From assembly GCF_001458255.1 (NCBI RefSeq), contig NZ_CYSB01000025.1, forward strand, positions 62,001-126,000: 64,000 nt of DNA, given 5' to 3'. The notes under the pieces were generated by a model. That model did no database searches. It worked only from the letters and a program-made list of their open reading frames with translations, and had not been told where the DNA came from. Position 1 is the first letter of the stretch. The number at the start of each line of letters is the position of its first letter. Positions 17,569 through 25,930 of the stretch are shown here, piece by piece. Position numbers and translations under genes: made by a program. Source of the DNA: Thalassovita autumnalis. Lineage in GTDB: Bacteria > Pseudomonadota > Alphaproteobacteria > Rhodobacterales > Rhodobacteraceae.

Positions 17569-18847
17569 ACTGGGCGAGGAGGAGATCCTCGCGCTGCCCT
17601 ATCTGTTTGAGTTCTGGGCGATGGAGCATCAACTGCCGCCCTCTGGCGATTGGCGCGCTTGGGTGATCCTGGGCGGGCGCGGTGCGGGCAAAACCCGGGC
17701 CGGGGCGGAATGGGTGCGTGCGCAGGTCGAAGGCGCGCGGCCCCGCGATCCCGGCCCCTGTCAGCGGCTGGCCATTGTGGGTGAAACACTGGATCAGGCG
17801 CGCGAAGTTATGGTCTTTGGCGAAAGCGGCATCCTTGCCTGTTCCCCGCCTGATCGGCGGCCCGACTGGATCGCCAGCCGCCGCCTGTTGCGCTGGCCCA
17901 ATGGGGCTGAGGCGCAGATCTTCTCGGCCCATGATCCCGAAGCCCTGCGCGGTCCGCAGTTTGATGGCGCCTGGGTGGATGAGCTGGCCAAATGGCCCAA
18001 GGCGCAGGACACTTGGGATATGCTGCAGTTTGGCCTGCGCCTGGGCGAGGACCCGCGGGTCTGTGTGACCACCACGCCCCGCAATGTCACCGTGCTGAAG
18101 GACCTGTTGAAACGCGACAGCACCGTGGTGACCCATGCCGCGACCGAGGCCAATCGCGCCAATCTGGCGCGTGGTTTCCTCGAAGAGGTGGAGGCACGCT
18201 ATGCCGGCACCCGGCTGGGCCGTCAGGAACTGTCGGGTGAGCTGCTGGAGGACGCCGAAGGCGCGCTGTGGCGCCAGGCGGGTCTTGAGGCGCTGCGTGT
18301 CGCGCAGGTGCCGGATCTGGACCGGATCGTTGTGGCGGTGGACCCGCCGGTAAGCAGCCACGCCGGATCAGATGACTGCGGCATCGTGGTGGTTGGCGCG
18401 GTCACCCGCGGGCCGGTGCCCGACTGGCGCGCCTATGTGCTGGAGGATGCCAGCTGTAGCGCCGCCAGCCCCACGGAATGGGCCCGTAAAGCACTGTCAA
18501 TGATGGAAAAATGGGGTGCTGACCGTCTGGTGGCTGAGGTCAATCAGGGCGGCGATCTGGTGGAAACCGTGATCCGCCAGCTGAACCCAACCGTGCCCTT
18601 TACCAAATGCCACGCCAGCCGCGGCAAGGTGGCCCGCGCGGAACCTGTGGCGGCGCTTTATGAACAGGGCCGGGTGTTTCACGCCCGCGATCTGGGCGCG
18701 CTGGAGGATCAGATGTGCGCCATGACCGCCCAGGGCTTCAGCGGCAAAGGCAGCCCTGACCGGGTGGATGCGCTGGTCTGGGCGCTGACCGATCTGATCC
18801 TCACCCCAGCACAAAACTGGCGCCGCCCACAGCTGCGTGCGCTGTAG
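17438..18847 (+). CDS. GTA large terminase (g2)
   Basis: Up to 469 aa. Walker A GGRGAGKT lies at residues 79-86, a Walker B-like FDGAWVDELAKW follows, and a C-terminal RNase H-like nuclease domain has VAVDPPVSSH and VAEVNQGGDLVETVI. This is the ATPase/nuclease that packages host DNA into GTA heads. ATG 17438 has GGAGACGAAATTCC upstream, but the first ~30 residues (Ser/Pro/Gly-rich) overlap g1 and look poorly conserved. GTG 17540 (VALQTAFLDELGEEE) is an alternative start. Confidence 0.92.
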   Translation: MNESKSAPDSRPPMPSTSTGPGIRSAAGWIGCADVALQTAFLDELGEEEILALPYLFEFWAMEHQLPPSGDWRAWVILGGRGAGKTRAGAEWVRAQVEGARPRDPGPCQRLAIVGETLDQAREVMVFGESGILACSPPDRRPDWIASRRLLRWPNGAEAQIFSAHDPEALRGPQFDGAWVDELAKWPKAQDTWDMLQFGLRLGEDPRVCVTTTPRNVTVLKDLLKRDSTVVTHAATEANRANLARGFLEEVEARYAGTRLGRQELSGELLEDAEGALWRQAGLEALRVAQVPDLDRIVVAVDPPVSSHAGSDDCGIVVVGAVTRGPVPDWRAYVLEDASCSAASPTEWARKALSMMEKWGADRLVAEVNQGGDLVETVIRQLNPTVPFTKCHASRGKVARAEPVAALYEQGRVFHARDLGALEDQMCAMTAQGFSGKGSPDRVDALVWALTDLILTPAQNWRRPQLRAL

Positions 18848-18936
18848 TGAACAGACGTTAACCATTTCCCGTCACAGTGTTTCGCAACACAAACTGACCC
18901 GCCGCCAGATGGCAAAAGCAGGAGAAATCGAACCCA

Positions 18937-20181
18937 ATGGTGTTTTCGCTTTTCAAATCGACCGCCACAACGCCGCAAACCGCCTCTGAAACCGCTGTGG
19001 CTGCGGTCCCGGCGCAAAAGGCCAGCGCGGCCGGGCGGATGATGGCCCTGCAAAGCGCAGGTCGCATCACCTGGAGCCCGCGCGATGCCGCCTCGCTGGC
19101 GCGCAACGGGTTTGCAGGCAATCCGGTGGGGTTTCGCTGTGTCAAACTGATCGCCGAGGCCGCCGCCTCGCTGCCACTGCTGTTGCAGGACCGGTTGCAG
19201 CGCTATGAGACCCATCCGCTGCTGGAGCTGCTGCGCCGCCCAAATCCGGTGCAGGGCCGCGCTGAACTGCTTGAGGCGCTTTATGCCCAGATCCTGCTGA
19301 CGGGCGACGGCTATCTGGAGGCCGTGGGCCATGAGGGCGAACTTTGTGAACTTTACGTGCTGCGGTCGGACCGGATGCAGCTGGTGCCGGGCGCTGACGG
19401 CTGGCCCAAAGCCTATGATTATGCCGTGAACGGCCGCAAACACCGGTTCAACATGCGTGCTGACCTGCCGCCGATCTGTCACATCCGCGCCTTTCATCCG
19501 CAGGATGATCACTATGGGCTGTCGCCGATGCAGGCCGCTGCCCAGGCGCTGGACGTGCACAATGCCGCTTCGCGCTGGTCGAAGGCGCTGCTCGACAATG
19601 CGGCGCGACCCTCGGGCGCATTGGTCTATCAGGGTGCGGACGGGCAGGCCGGGCTCAGCGCGGATCAATATGACCGGCTGCAGGCCGAAATGGCGCAATA
19701 CCATCAGGGCGCAGGCAATGCGGGCCGGCCGATGTTGCTGGAGGGCGGATTGGACTGGAAACCGATGGGGTTCAGCCCCTCGGATATGGAGTTTCAGAAA
19801 ACCAAGGACAGCGCCGCGCGCGAAATTGCCCTGGCCTTCGGGGTGCCGCCGATGCTCTTGGGCGTGCCGGGCGATGCCACCTACGCCAACTATCAGGAGG
19901 CCAATCGCGCCTTCTACCGGCTGACGGTGTTGCCGCTGGTACAAAAGGTCTGTGGCCGGCTGGGCGATTTCCTGTCGCAGCATGTCACCGCTTCGTTGGA
20001 CCTGCGGGTCGACCTGGATCAGGTGCCCGCCTTGGCCGCTGAACGTGACGCGCAATGGCAGCGGATCAGCGATGCGGCCTTCCTGTCGATCGCGGAAAAA
20101 CGTGCCCTCCTGGGGCTGCCCGCCCTCACTGTCGAGGAGCCGGCAGAGGCCCCCAAAAAGGGACCGGATGATGAGCTATGA
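18937..20181 (+). CDS. GTA portal protein, HK97 family (g3)
   Basis: A 414-aa portal protein. The N-terminal region is flexible and Ala/Thr-rich. It is followed by the HK97/Mu-type portal core (CVKLIAEAAASLPLLLQDR, LLRRPNPVQGRAELLEALYA, and the later KDSAAREIALAFGVPPMLLG and YANYQEANRAFYRLTVLP motif typical of this family). Twelve copies form the ring through which DNA enters. It starts 89 nt after the terminase and overlaps the next small gene by 14 nt. Confidence 0.95.
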   Translation: MVFSLFKSTATTPQTASETAVAAVPAQKASAAGRMMALQSAGRITWSPRDAASLARNGFAGNPVGFRCVKLIAEAAASLPLLLQDRLQRYETHPLLELLRRPNPVQGRAELLEALYAQILLTGDGYLEAVGHEGELCELYVLRSDRMQLVPGADGWPKAYDYAVNGRKHRFNMRADLPPICHIRAFHPQDDHYGLSPMQAAAQALDVHNAASRWSKALLDNAARPSGALVYQGADGQAGLSADQYDRLQAEMAQYHQGAGNAGRPMLLEGGLDWKPMGFSPSDMEFQKTKDSAAREIALAFGVPPMLLGVPGDATYANYQEANRAFYRLTVLPLVQKVCGRLGDFLSQHVTASLDLRVDLDQVPALAAERDAQWQRISDAAFLSIAEKRALLGLPALTVEEPAEAPKKGPDDEL

Positions 20182-20392
20182 GCGCCGGTTTGAACCCTTT
20201 GAATGTGCACCCGGCCTCAAGCTGGAGGCCCATGAGAGGATGACGAAACTGCAGTTTGACGGCCAGAACCGCCGCATCGAACGGCTGGAACACCAGATGG
20301 AGCGGCTGGAGCGTCGCCTGTGGCTGACCGTCTATGGGGTGGTCGCAATGATCCTGGCGCAGGCGCTGCAATCGCTGCTGCACATTGGCTGA
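20168..20392 (+). CDS. Small GTA head-formation protein (RCAP_rcc01685-like, g3.5)
   Basis: A 74-aa protein with an amphipathic charged helix (MTKLQFDGQNRRIERLEHQM and ERLERRLW) and a C-terminal hydrophobic helix (VYGVVAMILAQALQSLLHIG). It sits between portal and protease, where Rhodobacterales GTAs carry the small rcc01685-type gene. ATG 20168 (MMSYERRFEPFE) overlaps the portal stop, and AAGGGA is just upstream. The larger open frame upstream is a shadow of the portal gene. Its role in head assembly is known only from cluster genetics. Confidence 0.8.
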   Translation: MMSYERRFEPFECAPGLKLEAHERMTKLQFDGQNRRIERLEHQMERLERRLWLTVYGVVAMILAQALQSLLHIG

Positions 20393-20395
20393 GGT

Positions 20396-20959
20396 ATGAT
20401 GATGTTGGAACGTAAATTTACCCGCTTAAACAATTCACTATCCGTTGAAGGTGAGGTCACGATCAGCGGCTATGCCAGCCTGTTTCACCAGCCTGATCAG
20501 GGCGGGGATCGGGTGATGCCCGGCGCTTTTGCAGCCTCCCTCAAGCAGTTGGCGGCTGAGGCACGCGCGGTCAAAATGCTGTGGCAGCATGATCCTGCCC
20601 AGCCCATCGGCCTGTGGGAGGAGATTTCTGAGGATGCGCGCGGCCTCTGGGTCAAGGGGCGGCTCTTGCCTGAGGTATCGCGCGCCCGCGAAGCGCAGGC
20701 CTTGATTGCCGCCGGAGCCATCGATGGTCTCTCCATCGGGTATCGTACGGAAAAGGCGGTCAAAAACCCCACCGGCGGTCGCGCCCTGCACCAGTTGGAC
20801 CTGTGGGAGGTGTCGCTGGTGACTTTCCCCATGTTGCCGTCTGCGCGGCTGCAGCCCGCAGCGCTGCAGGAAAAGGCGCAGAATGATGCGCGAGACTGGC
20901 GCGATCTCACCGCTGCGCTTCGAAACGCAACCGAATTGATCCGCCAACCGGGCGCCTGA
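20396..20959 (+). CDS. GTA prohead protease, HK97 family (g4)
   Basis: A 187-aa serine protease of the U35/HK97 prohead family. It has the early SGYASLFHQPDQGGDRVMPG motif, a catalytic His in MLWQHDPAQPIG and a Ser in DGLSIGYRTEKAV. It processes the delta domain of the major capsid protein during head maturation. It starts 3 nt after the small head protein. ATG 20396, ATG 20399 and ATG 20402 are adjacent possible starts. Confidence 0.94.
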   Translation: MMMLERKFTRLNNSLSVEGEVTISGYASLFHQPDQGGDRVMPGAFAASLKQLAAEARAVKMLWQHDPAQPIGLWEEISEDARGLWVKGRLLPEVSRAREAQALIAAGAIDGLSIGYRTEKAVKNPTGGRALHQLDLWEVSLVTFPMLPSARLQPAALQEKAQNDARDWRDLTAALRNATELIRQPGA

Positions 20960-21000
20960 CGCGCCCCCAGACCCATCCATCCCTCACGAAAGGAAATGCC

Positions 21001-22185
21001 ATGACCGAGGCAGAGTCTCGGACCGGGGAAGATCTGTCTCCGGCCCAGGAAGTGAAAACCGCAGTCGCGGATTTTATGAGCGCGTTCAACGGCTTTCGGG
21101 CCGATGTTCATCACCGCATTGAAAAGCAGGAAGAGCGATTGACCATGATTGACCGGAATTCCAACTCCCCCGCCCATATCCCGCAGCGCCCCCAGCTGAG
21201 CGCCGCAGCCGCCCCTGAGGTGCCGCATCAGAAGGCCTTCAACGCCTATCTGCGCTCTGGCGAAGATGACGGGCTGCGCGGGCTGGAACTGGAGGGCAAG
21301 GCGCTCTCGACCGCGGTGAACGGCGATGGCGGCTACCTGGTGGATCCCGCCACCTCTCAGGCGGTGCAGTCGGTGTTGACTGGCGCCGCCTCAATCCGGG
21401 CGATTGCCAATGTTGTTGCGGTCGAAGCCACCTCCTATGACGTGTTGATCGATCAGGGTGAGTTGGGCCACGGCTGGGCGACTGAGGCGGCTGCCACCGA
21501 AACCGGCACGCCGACCATTGATCGGATTTCCATCCCGCTGCATGAGCTGTCGGCGCTGCCCAAGGCCAGTCAACGCCTGCTGGACGATGCCGCCTTTGAC
21601 ATTGAGGGCTGGCTGGCCGGTCGTATCGGCGAAAAATTCGCCCGGGCTGAGGCCGCGGCCTTTGTGAATGGCGACGGCGTGGATAAACCCACCGGTTTCC
21701 TGACCCATTCGGCGGTGGCCAATGACAGCTGGGCCTGGGGCAGCTTGGGCTATGTGCTCAGCGGCGCCGATGGTGGATTTAACGGGGCAGATGCGCTGAT
21801 CGATCTGGTCTATGCCTTGGGCGCGCAGTACCGCGCCGGGGCGGCCTTTGTGATGAATTCAAAAACCGCCGGGGCGGTGCGCAAGCTGAAAGATGCCGAT
21901 GGCCGCTTCCTGTGGTCCGATGGTCTGGCTGCAGGGGAACCTGCGCGCCTGCTGGGCTATCCGGTGGTGATCGCTGAGGATATGCCAGACATCGCCAGCG
22001 GCGCGGATGCCATTGCCTTTGGTGACTTTGCTGCCGGTTACACCGTGGCGGAACGCCCGGACCTGCGGATCCTGCGCGATCCCTTCAGCGCCAAGCCGCA
22101 TGTGCTGTTCTATGCTACCAAACGGGTGGGCGGCGATGTCAGTGACTTCGCCGCGATCAAACTGCTGCGCTTTGCCGCCAGCTGA
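21001..22185 (+). CDS. GTA major capsid protein, HK97 fold (g5)
   Basis: A 394-aa protein. The N-terminal ~100 residues form a charged helical delta/scaffold domain (PAQEVKTAVADFMSAF, IEKQEERLTMID), expected to be removed by the protease. The HK97-fold capsid follows (LSTAVNGDGGYLVDPATSQA, SALPKASQRLLDDAAFDIEG, FVMNSKTAGAVRKLKDADGR). It is the major structural protein of the particle. AAAGGAAATGCC gives a good ribosome binding site. An ordinary 92-nt gap to the next gene may hold a processing site. Confidence 0.96.
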   Translation: MTEAESRTGEDLSPAQEVKTAVADFMSAFNGFRADVHHRIEKQEERLTMIDRNSNSPAHIPQRPQLSAAAAPEVPHQKAFNAYLRSGEDDGLRGLELEGKALSTAVNGDGGYLVDPATSQAVQSVLTGAASIRAIANVVAVEATSYDVLIDQGELGHGWATEAAATETGTPTIDRISIPLHELSALPKASQRLLDDAAFDIEGWLAGRIGEKFARAEAAAFVNGDGVDKPTGFLTHSAVANDSWAWGSLGYVLSGADGGFNGADALIDLVYALGAQYRAGAAFVMNSKTAGAVRKLKDADGRFLWSDGLAAGEPARLLGYPVVIAEDMPDIASGADAIAFGDFAAGYTVAERPDLRILRDPFSAKPHVLFYATKRVGGDVSDFAAIKLLRFAAS

Positions 22186-22277
22186 TCCTGACTGCCTGTC
22201 GCGCGGTGTGATCGCCGCGCGACGGGCAAGACCGGCCCCAAACCCTCCCAACAGCCAGGCAAGCGACGGAGAGCCCG

Positions 22278-22889
22278 ATGACCCTGACAGAAGTGACCCC
22301 TGTTGCCCTCGCGGATCTGCCCGTGCTGGCGTTGAAATCCCATCTGCGGCTTGGCAGCGGCTTTGCCGAGGCGGATCTGCAGGAGGATCTGCTGGCCTCG
22401 TTCCTACGCGCTGCGCTTGCGGCGATTGAGGCCCGGATCAGCAAGGCCATTCTGGCGCGCAGTTTTGACCTGCAGCTGACCCGTTGGGCCACCCCCGCCG
22501 CGCAGGCGCTGCCGTTGGCCCCGGTCACAGCGATCGAGGCGGTGACGCTGTTCACCGCGACGGGCACGGCTGAGGTTGTGGACCCAGCCCGCTACCAACT
22601 GCTGGCCGACAGCCAGCGCCCGGCGCTTTGGCCGGTCAACGGCTGCTTGCCCGCCATTCCCGGAGGTGGCCATGCCCTGGTGCGGCTAACCGCGGGTTTT
22701 GGCCCCTGGGGCGCGGTGCCGCCGGATTTGGCGCAGGCCGTTTTGATGCTGGCCGCGCATTATTACGAATACCGCGACGACACCGGGCTGAAGGCGGGCT
22801 GCATGCCCTTCGGTGTCACCGCATTGATCGAACGTCACCGCCAGATGCGGCTGGGTGGCATCGGCGCCAGCGACGGGGTGGCGCGATGA
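22278..22889 (+). CDS. GTA head-tail adaptor (g6)
   Basis: A 203-aa protein of the phage gp6-like head-tail connector family. Its N-terminal helices (LPVLALKSHLRLGSGFAEAD, ASFLRAALAAIEARISKAIL) are followed by a beta-rich middle and a C-terminal helix (AVLMLAAHYYEYRDD) typical of this family. It binds below the portal. Its stop overlaps the start of g7 by 4 nt (ATGA). Confidence 0.87.
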   Translation: MTLTEVTPVALADLPVLALKSHLRLGSGFAEADLQEDLLASFLRAALAAIEARISKAILARSFDLQLTRWATPAAQALPLAPVTAIEAVTLFTATGTAEVVDPARYQLLADSQRPALWPVNGCLPAIPGGGHALVRLTAGFGPWGAVPPDLAQAVLMLAAHYYEYRDDTGLKAGCMPFGVTALIERHRQMRLGGIGASDGVAR

Positions 22890-23212
22890 CTGCCCCGCGT
22901 CTGACCCGCCAGCTGATGCTGGAAGACCCGCTACAGGTCAGCGATGGCGCCGGTGGATTTACCGTGACATGGCAAGCGCTTGGCACGCTTTGGGCCGAGG
23001 TTGCGATGCGCTCTGGCCGCGAGGCCGGGGGCCTGTCACAGGCCCGGCTGAAAATCACGCTGCGCGCGGCACCCGTTGGCTCCTCGATGCGGCCACGGCC
23101 TGACCAGCGCCTGCGCGAAGGCGCGCGGCTATATCGGATCGATGCGGTGCATGAACGCCCCGGCAGCGGCCGTTATCTGGTCTGCCTCGCGCATGAGGAG
23201 GTGGCGACATGA
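22886..23212 (+). CDS. GTA head closure / head-tail joining protein (g7)
   Basis: A 108-aa small beta-barrel protein of the phage SPP1 gp16-like/HK97 gp10-like head-closure family (LTRQLMLEDPLQVSDGAGGF, WAEVAMRSGREAGG, RLREGARLYRIDAVHER). ATG 22886 overlaps the g6 stop; the long upstream open frame is a shadow of g6. The stop overlaps g8 by 4 nt. Position and size match the R. capsulatus GTA order. Confidence 0.85.
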   Translation: MTAPRLTRQLMLEDPLQVSDGAGGFTVTWQALGTLWAEVAMRSGREAGGLSQARLKITLRAAPVGSSMRPRPDQRLREGARLYRIDAVHERPGSGRYLVCLAHEEVAT

Positions 23213-23616
23213 CCTATGCGCTGACCGCCGCCCTGCAGGAGGCGATTTATGCTCAACTTACCTCTGATGCGAATTTGGCCGCGCTGGTGGATGGCGTTTT
23301 TGACGCCTTGCCAGCGGGTGTTTTGCCACAGCGCTATGTGCAGATCGGGCCGGAACAGGCGCGGGCCCGTTCAGACAAGACCGGCGCGGGCGCGCGACAT
23401 GTGTTTGAGGTTCACGTGGTGGGGCGGGACGCCGGCTTTTTGCCGGTGAAACAGGCAGCGGCGCGGGTCAGTGACCTACTGGTTGACGCGCCGCTGCCAA
23501 TGTCCCGGGGGCACATCGTCAGCCTGCGGTTTTCCCAGGCCAAAGCAACCCGCGATCGCAGCGATGACAGTCGCCGCATCACCCTGCGCTTCACCGCGCA
23601 ACTCTATGACAGTTAA
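23209..23616 (+). CDS. GTA tail terminator (DUF3168, g8)
   Basis: A 135-aa DUF3168 protein (LTAALQEAIYAQLTSDANLA, PQRYVQIGPEQARARSDKTG, ending ITLRFTAQLYD). The family caps the tail tube and joins it to the head connector. It is translationally coupled to g7 by an ATGA overlap. Confidence 0.88.
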   Translation: MTYALTAALQEAIYAQLTSDANLAALVDGVFDALPAGVLPQRYVQIGPEQARARSDKTGAGARHVFEVHVVGRDAGFLPVKQAAARVSDLLVDAPLPMSRGHIVSLRFSQAKATRDRSDDSRRITLRFTAQLYDS

Positions 23617-23636
23617 CCAAAAAACGGAGGCGCATC

Positions 23637-24053
23637 ATGGTGGCGCAGAACGGTAAGGATCTGTTGATCAAGGTCGATCTGACCGGCGATGGTCAGTTTG
23701 AAACGCTGGCAGGGCTGCGGGCGACGCGGATGTCATTCAACGCCGAAAGCGTTGATGTGACCAGCCTCGACAGCACCGGCGGCTGGCGCGAATTGCTGGC
23801 GGGCGCAGGCGTGCGTTCGGCGGCAATCACAGGCGCCGGGATCTTCAAGGATGAGGCGACGGATGAACGGGCGCGCCAGATCTTCTTTGATGCGGAAATG
23901 CCCGACTTTCAGGTGGTTATCCCGCATTTCGGCACGGTGACCGGGCCGTTTCAGCTGACCGCGATTGACTATGCCGGCAGCCACGACGGCGAAGCGACCT
24001 ATGAGATGTCGCTGGCCTCGGCCGGGGCGCTGACCTTCACGGCGGCAAGCTGA
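23637..24053 (+). CDS. GTA major tail (tube) protein (g9)
   Basis: A 138-aa protein with the tail-tube signature of the phage major tail protein TP901-1/GTA type (NGKDLLIKVDLTGDGQFETL, SVDVTSLDSTGGWRELLAGA, YEMSLASAGALTFTA). Hexameric rings build the non-contractile tail. GGAGGCGCATC before ATG 23637 is a strong ribosome binding site, fitting the high copy number. Its stop overlaps g10 by 1 nt. Confidence 0.92.
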   Translation: MVAQNGKDLLIKVDLTGDGQFETLAGLRATRMSFNAESVDVTSLDSTGGWRELLAGAGVRSAAITGAGIFKDEATDERARQIFFDAEMPDFQVVIPHFGTVTGPFQLTAIDYAGSHDGEATYEMSLASAGALTFTAAS

Positions 24054-24388
24054 TGGCGAACCCTTTTGCAGGTGAGGTCACGCTGGTTCTGGACGGGCAA
24101 CCGCAGCGGTTGAAGCTGACGCTTGGCGCCTTGGCCGAGTTGGAGGCCACCCTGCAGGAGGACAGCCTGATCGCCGTGGTCGAACGGTTTGAGGCCGGGC
24201 GGTTTTCCAGCCGTGATGTGCTGGCGCTGCTCCTGGCGGGGCTGCGTGGGGGCGGCTGGCAGGGCGATGCGGCCACTTTGGCGGCGGCGGATATTGCGGG
24301 TGGCCCGATGCAGGCCGCCCAGATTGCAGCGCGCCTGTTGCTCCTGGCCTTCACCCCGCCAAATGCCGCCGAGGGGCGTGACGGATGA
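24053..24388 (+). CDS. GTA tail assembly chaperone-like protein (g10)
   Basis: A 111-aa gene-transfer-agent family protein (GEVTLVLDGQPQRLKLTLGA, ALAELEATLQEDSLIAVVER). By position between tail tube and tape measure it corresponds to the tail assembly chaperone pair (lambda gpG/gpT-like). The following small gene overlaps by 4 nt and may be the partner. No programmed frameshift is needed, as both have their own starts. Confidence 0.83.
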   Translation: MANPFAGEVTLVLDGQPQRLKLTLGALAELEATLQEDSLIAVVERFEAGRFSSRDVLALLLAGLRGGGWQGDAATLAAADIAGGPMQAAQIAARLLLLAFTPPNAAEGRDG

Positions 24389-24633
24389 CGCAGGGTACCG
24401 GGCAACAGGCACCCAGACAGGGCACCCTGGATTGGCCGGGATTGATGCGCGCGGGCCTTGGTCAATTGCGGCTGATGCCCGACCAGTTCTGGGCGCTGAC
24501 CCCGGTCGAACTGGCCCTGATGCTGGGGCATTTCGGATCTGAAAAGCCGATGAATCGCAACCGGTTAAAAGATCTACTTCAATCATATCCCGATCGCGGA
24601 TCATCCCGCGCATCGGGACAGCGACAGGAGTGA
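24385..24633 (+). CDS. Small GTA tail assembly chaperone (g10.1, rcc01693-like)
   Basis: An 82-aa protein with the conserved core LRLMPDQFWALTPVELALML, found in the phage tail assembly chaperone family between g10 and the tape measure of Rhodobacterales GTAs. It is coupled to g10 by an ATGA overlap. The C-terminal ~25 residues are basic and variable. Confidence 0.82.
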   Translation: MTQGTGQQAPRQGTLDWPGLMRAGLGQLRLMPDQFWALTPVELALMLGHFGSEKPMNRNRLKDLLQSYPDRGSSRASGQRQE

Positions 24634-24639
24634 GCGGCG

Positions 24640-25284
24640 ATGGAGCCGGACGATATTGAAACCCTGAACGGGCAGCTGGATCACCTGATGCAGGGCCTGT
24701 CTGATACCGCAGGCATGGCGCATAGTTTCAGCCAGGAACTGCGGCGCGTGCAGGCCACGTTTCAACAGACCTCGGTCGAGATGGCGGCGCTGGAACGCGG
24801 CATGAGCCGTGGCCTGAGGCGGGCCTTCGACTCGGTGGTGTTTGACGGCGCGCGGCTGTCGGATGCGCTGAGCGGGTTGGCGCAGTCCATCTCGCAGACG
24901 GTTTATGCCACCGCGATGAAGCCGGTGACCGACCATTTCGGCAGCATGCTGGCGCAGGGCATCGGGGCGATTGTGCCCTTTGCCGATGGCGGGGCTTTTG
25001 CGCAGGGGCGTGTGATGCCCTTTGCCAAGGGCGGCGTGGTCAGCGGCCCCACAACCTTTGCCATGCGGGGCGGGATGGGGCTGATGGGCGAAGCGGGGCC
25101 AGAGGCGATCATGCCATTGAGCCGCGGCCCGGATGGCAAGCTGGGGGTGCGCGCTGCGGGGCAAGGCAGTGCCACGGTGGTGATGAATATCTCCACCCCC
25201 GATGTGGCCAGTTTCCAACGCTCCCGCAGTCAGATCGCGGCCCAGATGGGCCGGGCACTGGCGCAGGGAAATCGGATCAGGTGA
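24640..25284 (+). CDS. GTA tail tape-measure protein (g11)
   Basis: A 214-aa short tape-measure protein. It has an N-terminal helical heptad-like region (TLNGQLDHLMQGLSDTAGMA), a central SQTVYATAMKPVTDHFGSML, then the Gly-rich FADGGAFAQGRVMPFAKGGV and GLMGEAGPEAIMPLSRG motif shared with many phage tape measures. The small size agrees with the short GTA tail. GTGAGCGGCG precedes ATG 24640. Confidence 0.9.
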   Translation: MEPDDIETLNGQLDHLMQGLSDTAGMAHSFSQELRRVQATFQQTSVEMAALERGMSRGLRRAFDSVVFDGARLSDALSGLAQSISQTVYATAMKPVTDHFGSMLAQGIGAIVPFADGGAFAQGRVMPFAKGGVVSGPTTFAMRGGMGLMGEAGPEAIMPLSRGPDGKLGVRAAGQGSATVVMNISTPDVASFQRSRSQIAAQMGRALAQGNRIR

Positions 25285-25297
25285 GGGAGGTAAGGCG

Positions 25298-25930
25298 ATG
25301 AATTTCCACGAAGAACGATTTCCCGAAAACCTGAGTTTCGGCGCAGTTGGCGGGCCGGAACGGCGCACCGATGTGGTGACGCTGGCCAATGGGTTTGAGG
25401 AACGCAACACCCCCTGGGCCCATTCGCGGCGGCGTTATGATGCGGGGCTGGGGTTGCGGTCGTTGGATGATGTGGCGGCGCTAATCGCGTTTTTTGAGGC
25501 CCGGCAGGGGCAGCTGTACGGGTTCCGCTGGAAAGATTGGGCCGATTTCAAATCGACGCTGCCCTCGGCCGATCCGCGCCCAACCGATCAGGCGATTGCC
25601 ATTGCCGATGGCACCGCGGCGACGTTTCAACTGGCGAAAAACTACCGCTCCGGCGCGCAGAGCTACCTGCGCCCGATCACCAAACCGGTGGCGGGCAGTG
25701 TCATCCTGGCCGTCGATGGCGTCACCCAATATGAGGGCGCGCAGTTTGATCTGGATGTGACCACCGGCCTTGTCACCCTGCATGAGGCGCCCAATGCAGG
25801 CGCGGAGGTCACGGCGGGGTTTGAATTTGACGTGCCGGTGCGCTTTGACAGCGATCAGATCCGTGCCTCGGTTGCGTCATTTCAGGCCGGGGATGTGCCG
25901 GATGTCCCCGTGGTGGAGCTGCGGGTCTGA
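25298..25930 (+). CDS. GTA distal tail protein (DUF2460, g12)
   Basis: A 210-aa DUF2460/TIGR02217 protein (NFHEERFPENLSFGAVGGPE, then WAHSRRRYDAGLGLRSLDDV and FEARQGQLYGFRWKDWADFK, all strong family marks). It forms part of the tail tip ring. ATG 25298 has GGGAGG 8 nt upstream. The frame upstream to 25202 overlaps g11 and is rejected. The stop overlaps g13 by 1 nt. Confidence 0.93.
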   Translation: MNFHEERFPENLSFGAVGGPERRTDVVTLANGFEERNTPWAHSRRRYDAGLGLRSLDDVAALIAFFEARQGQLYGFRWKDWADFKSTLPSADPRPTDQAIAIADGTAATFQLAKNYRSGAQSYLRPITKPVAGSVILAVDGVTQYEGAQFDLDVTTGLVTLHEAPNAGAEVTAGFEFDVPVRFDSDQIRASVASFQAGDVPDVPVVELRV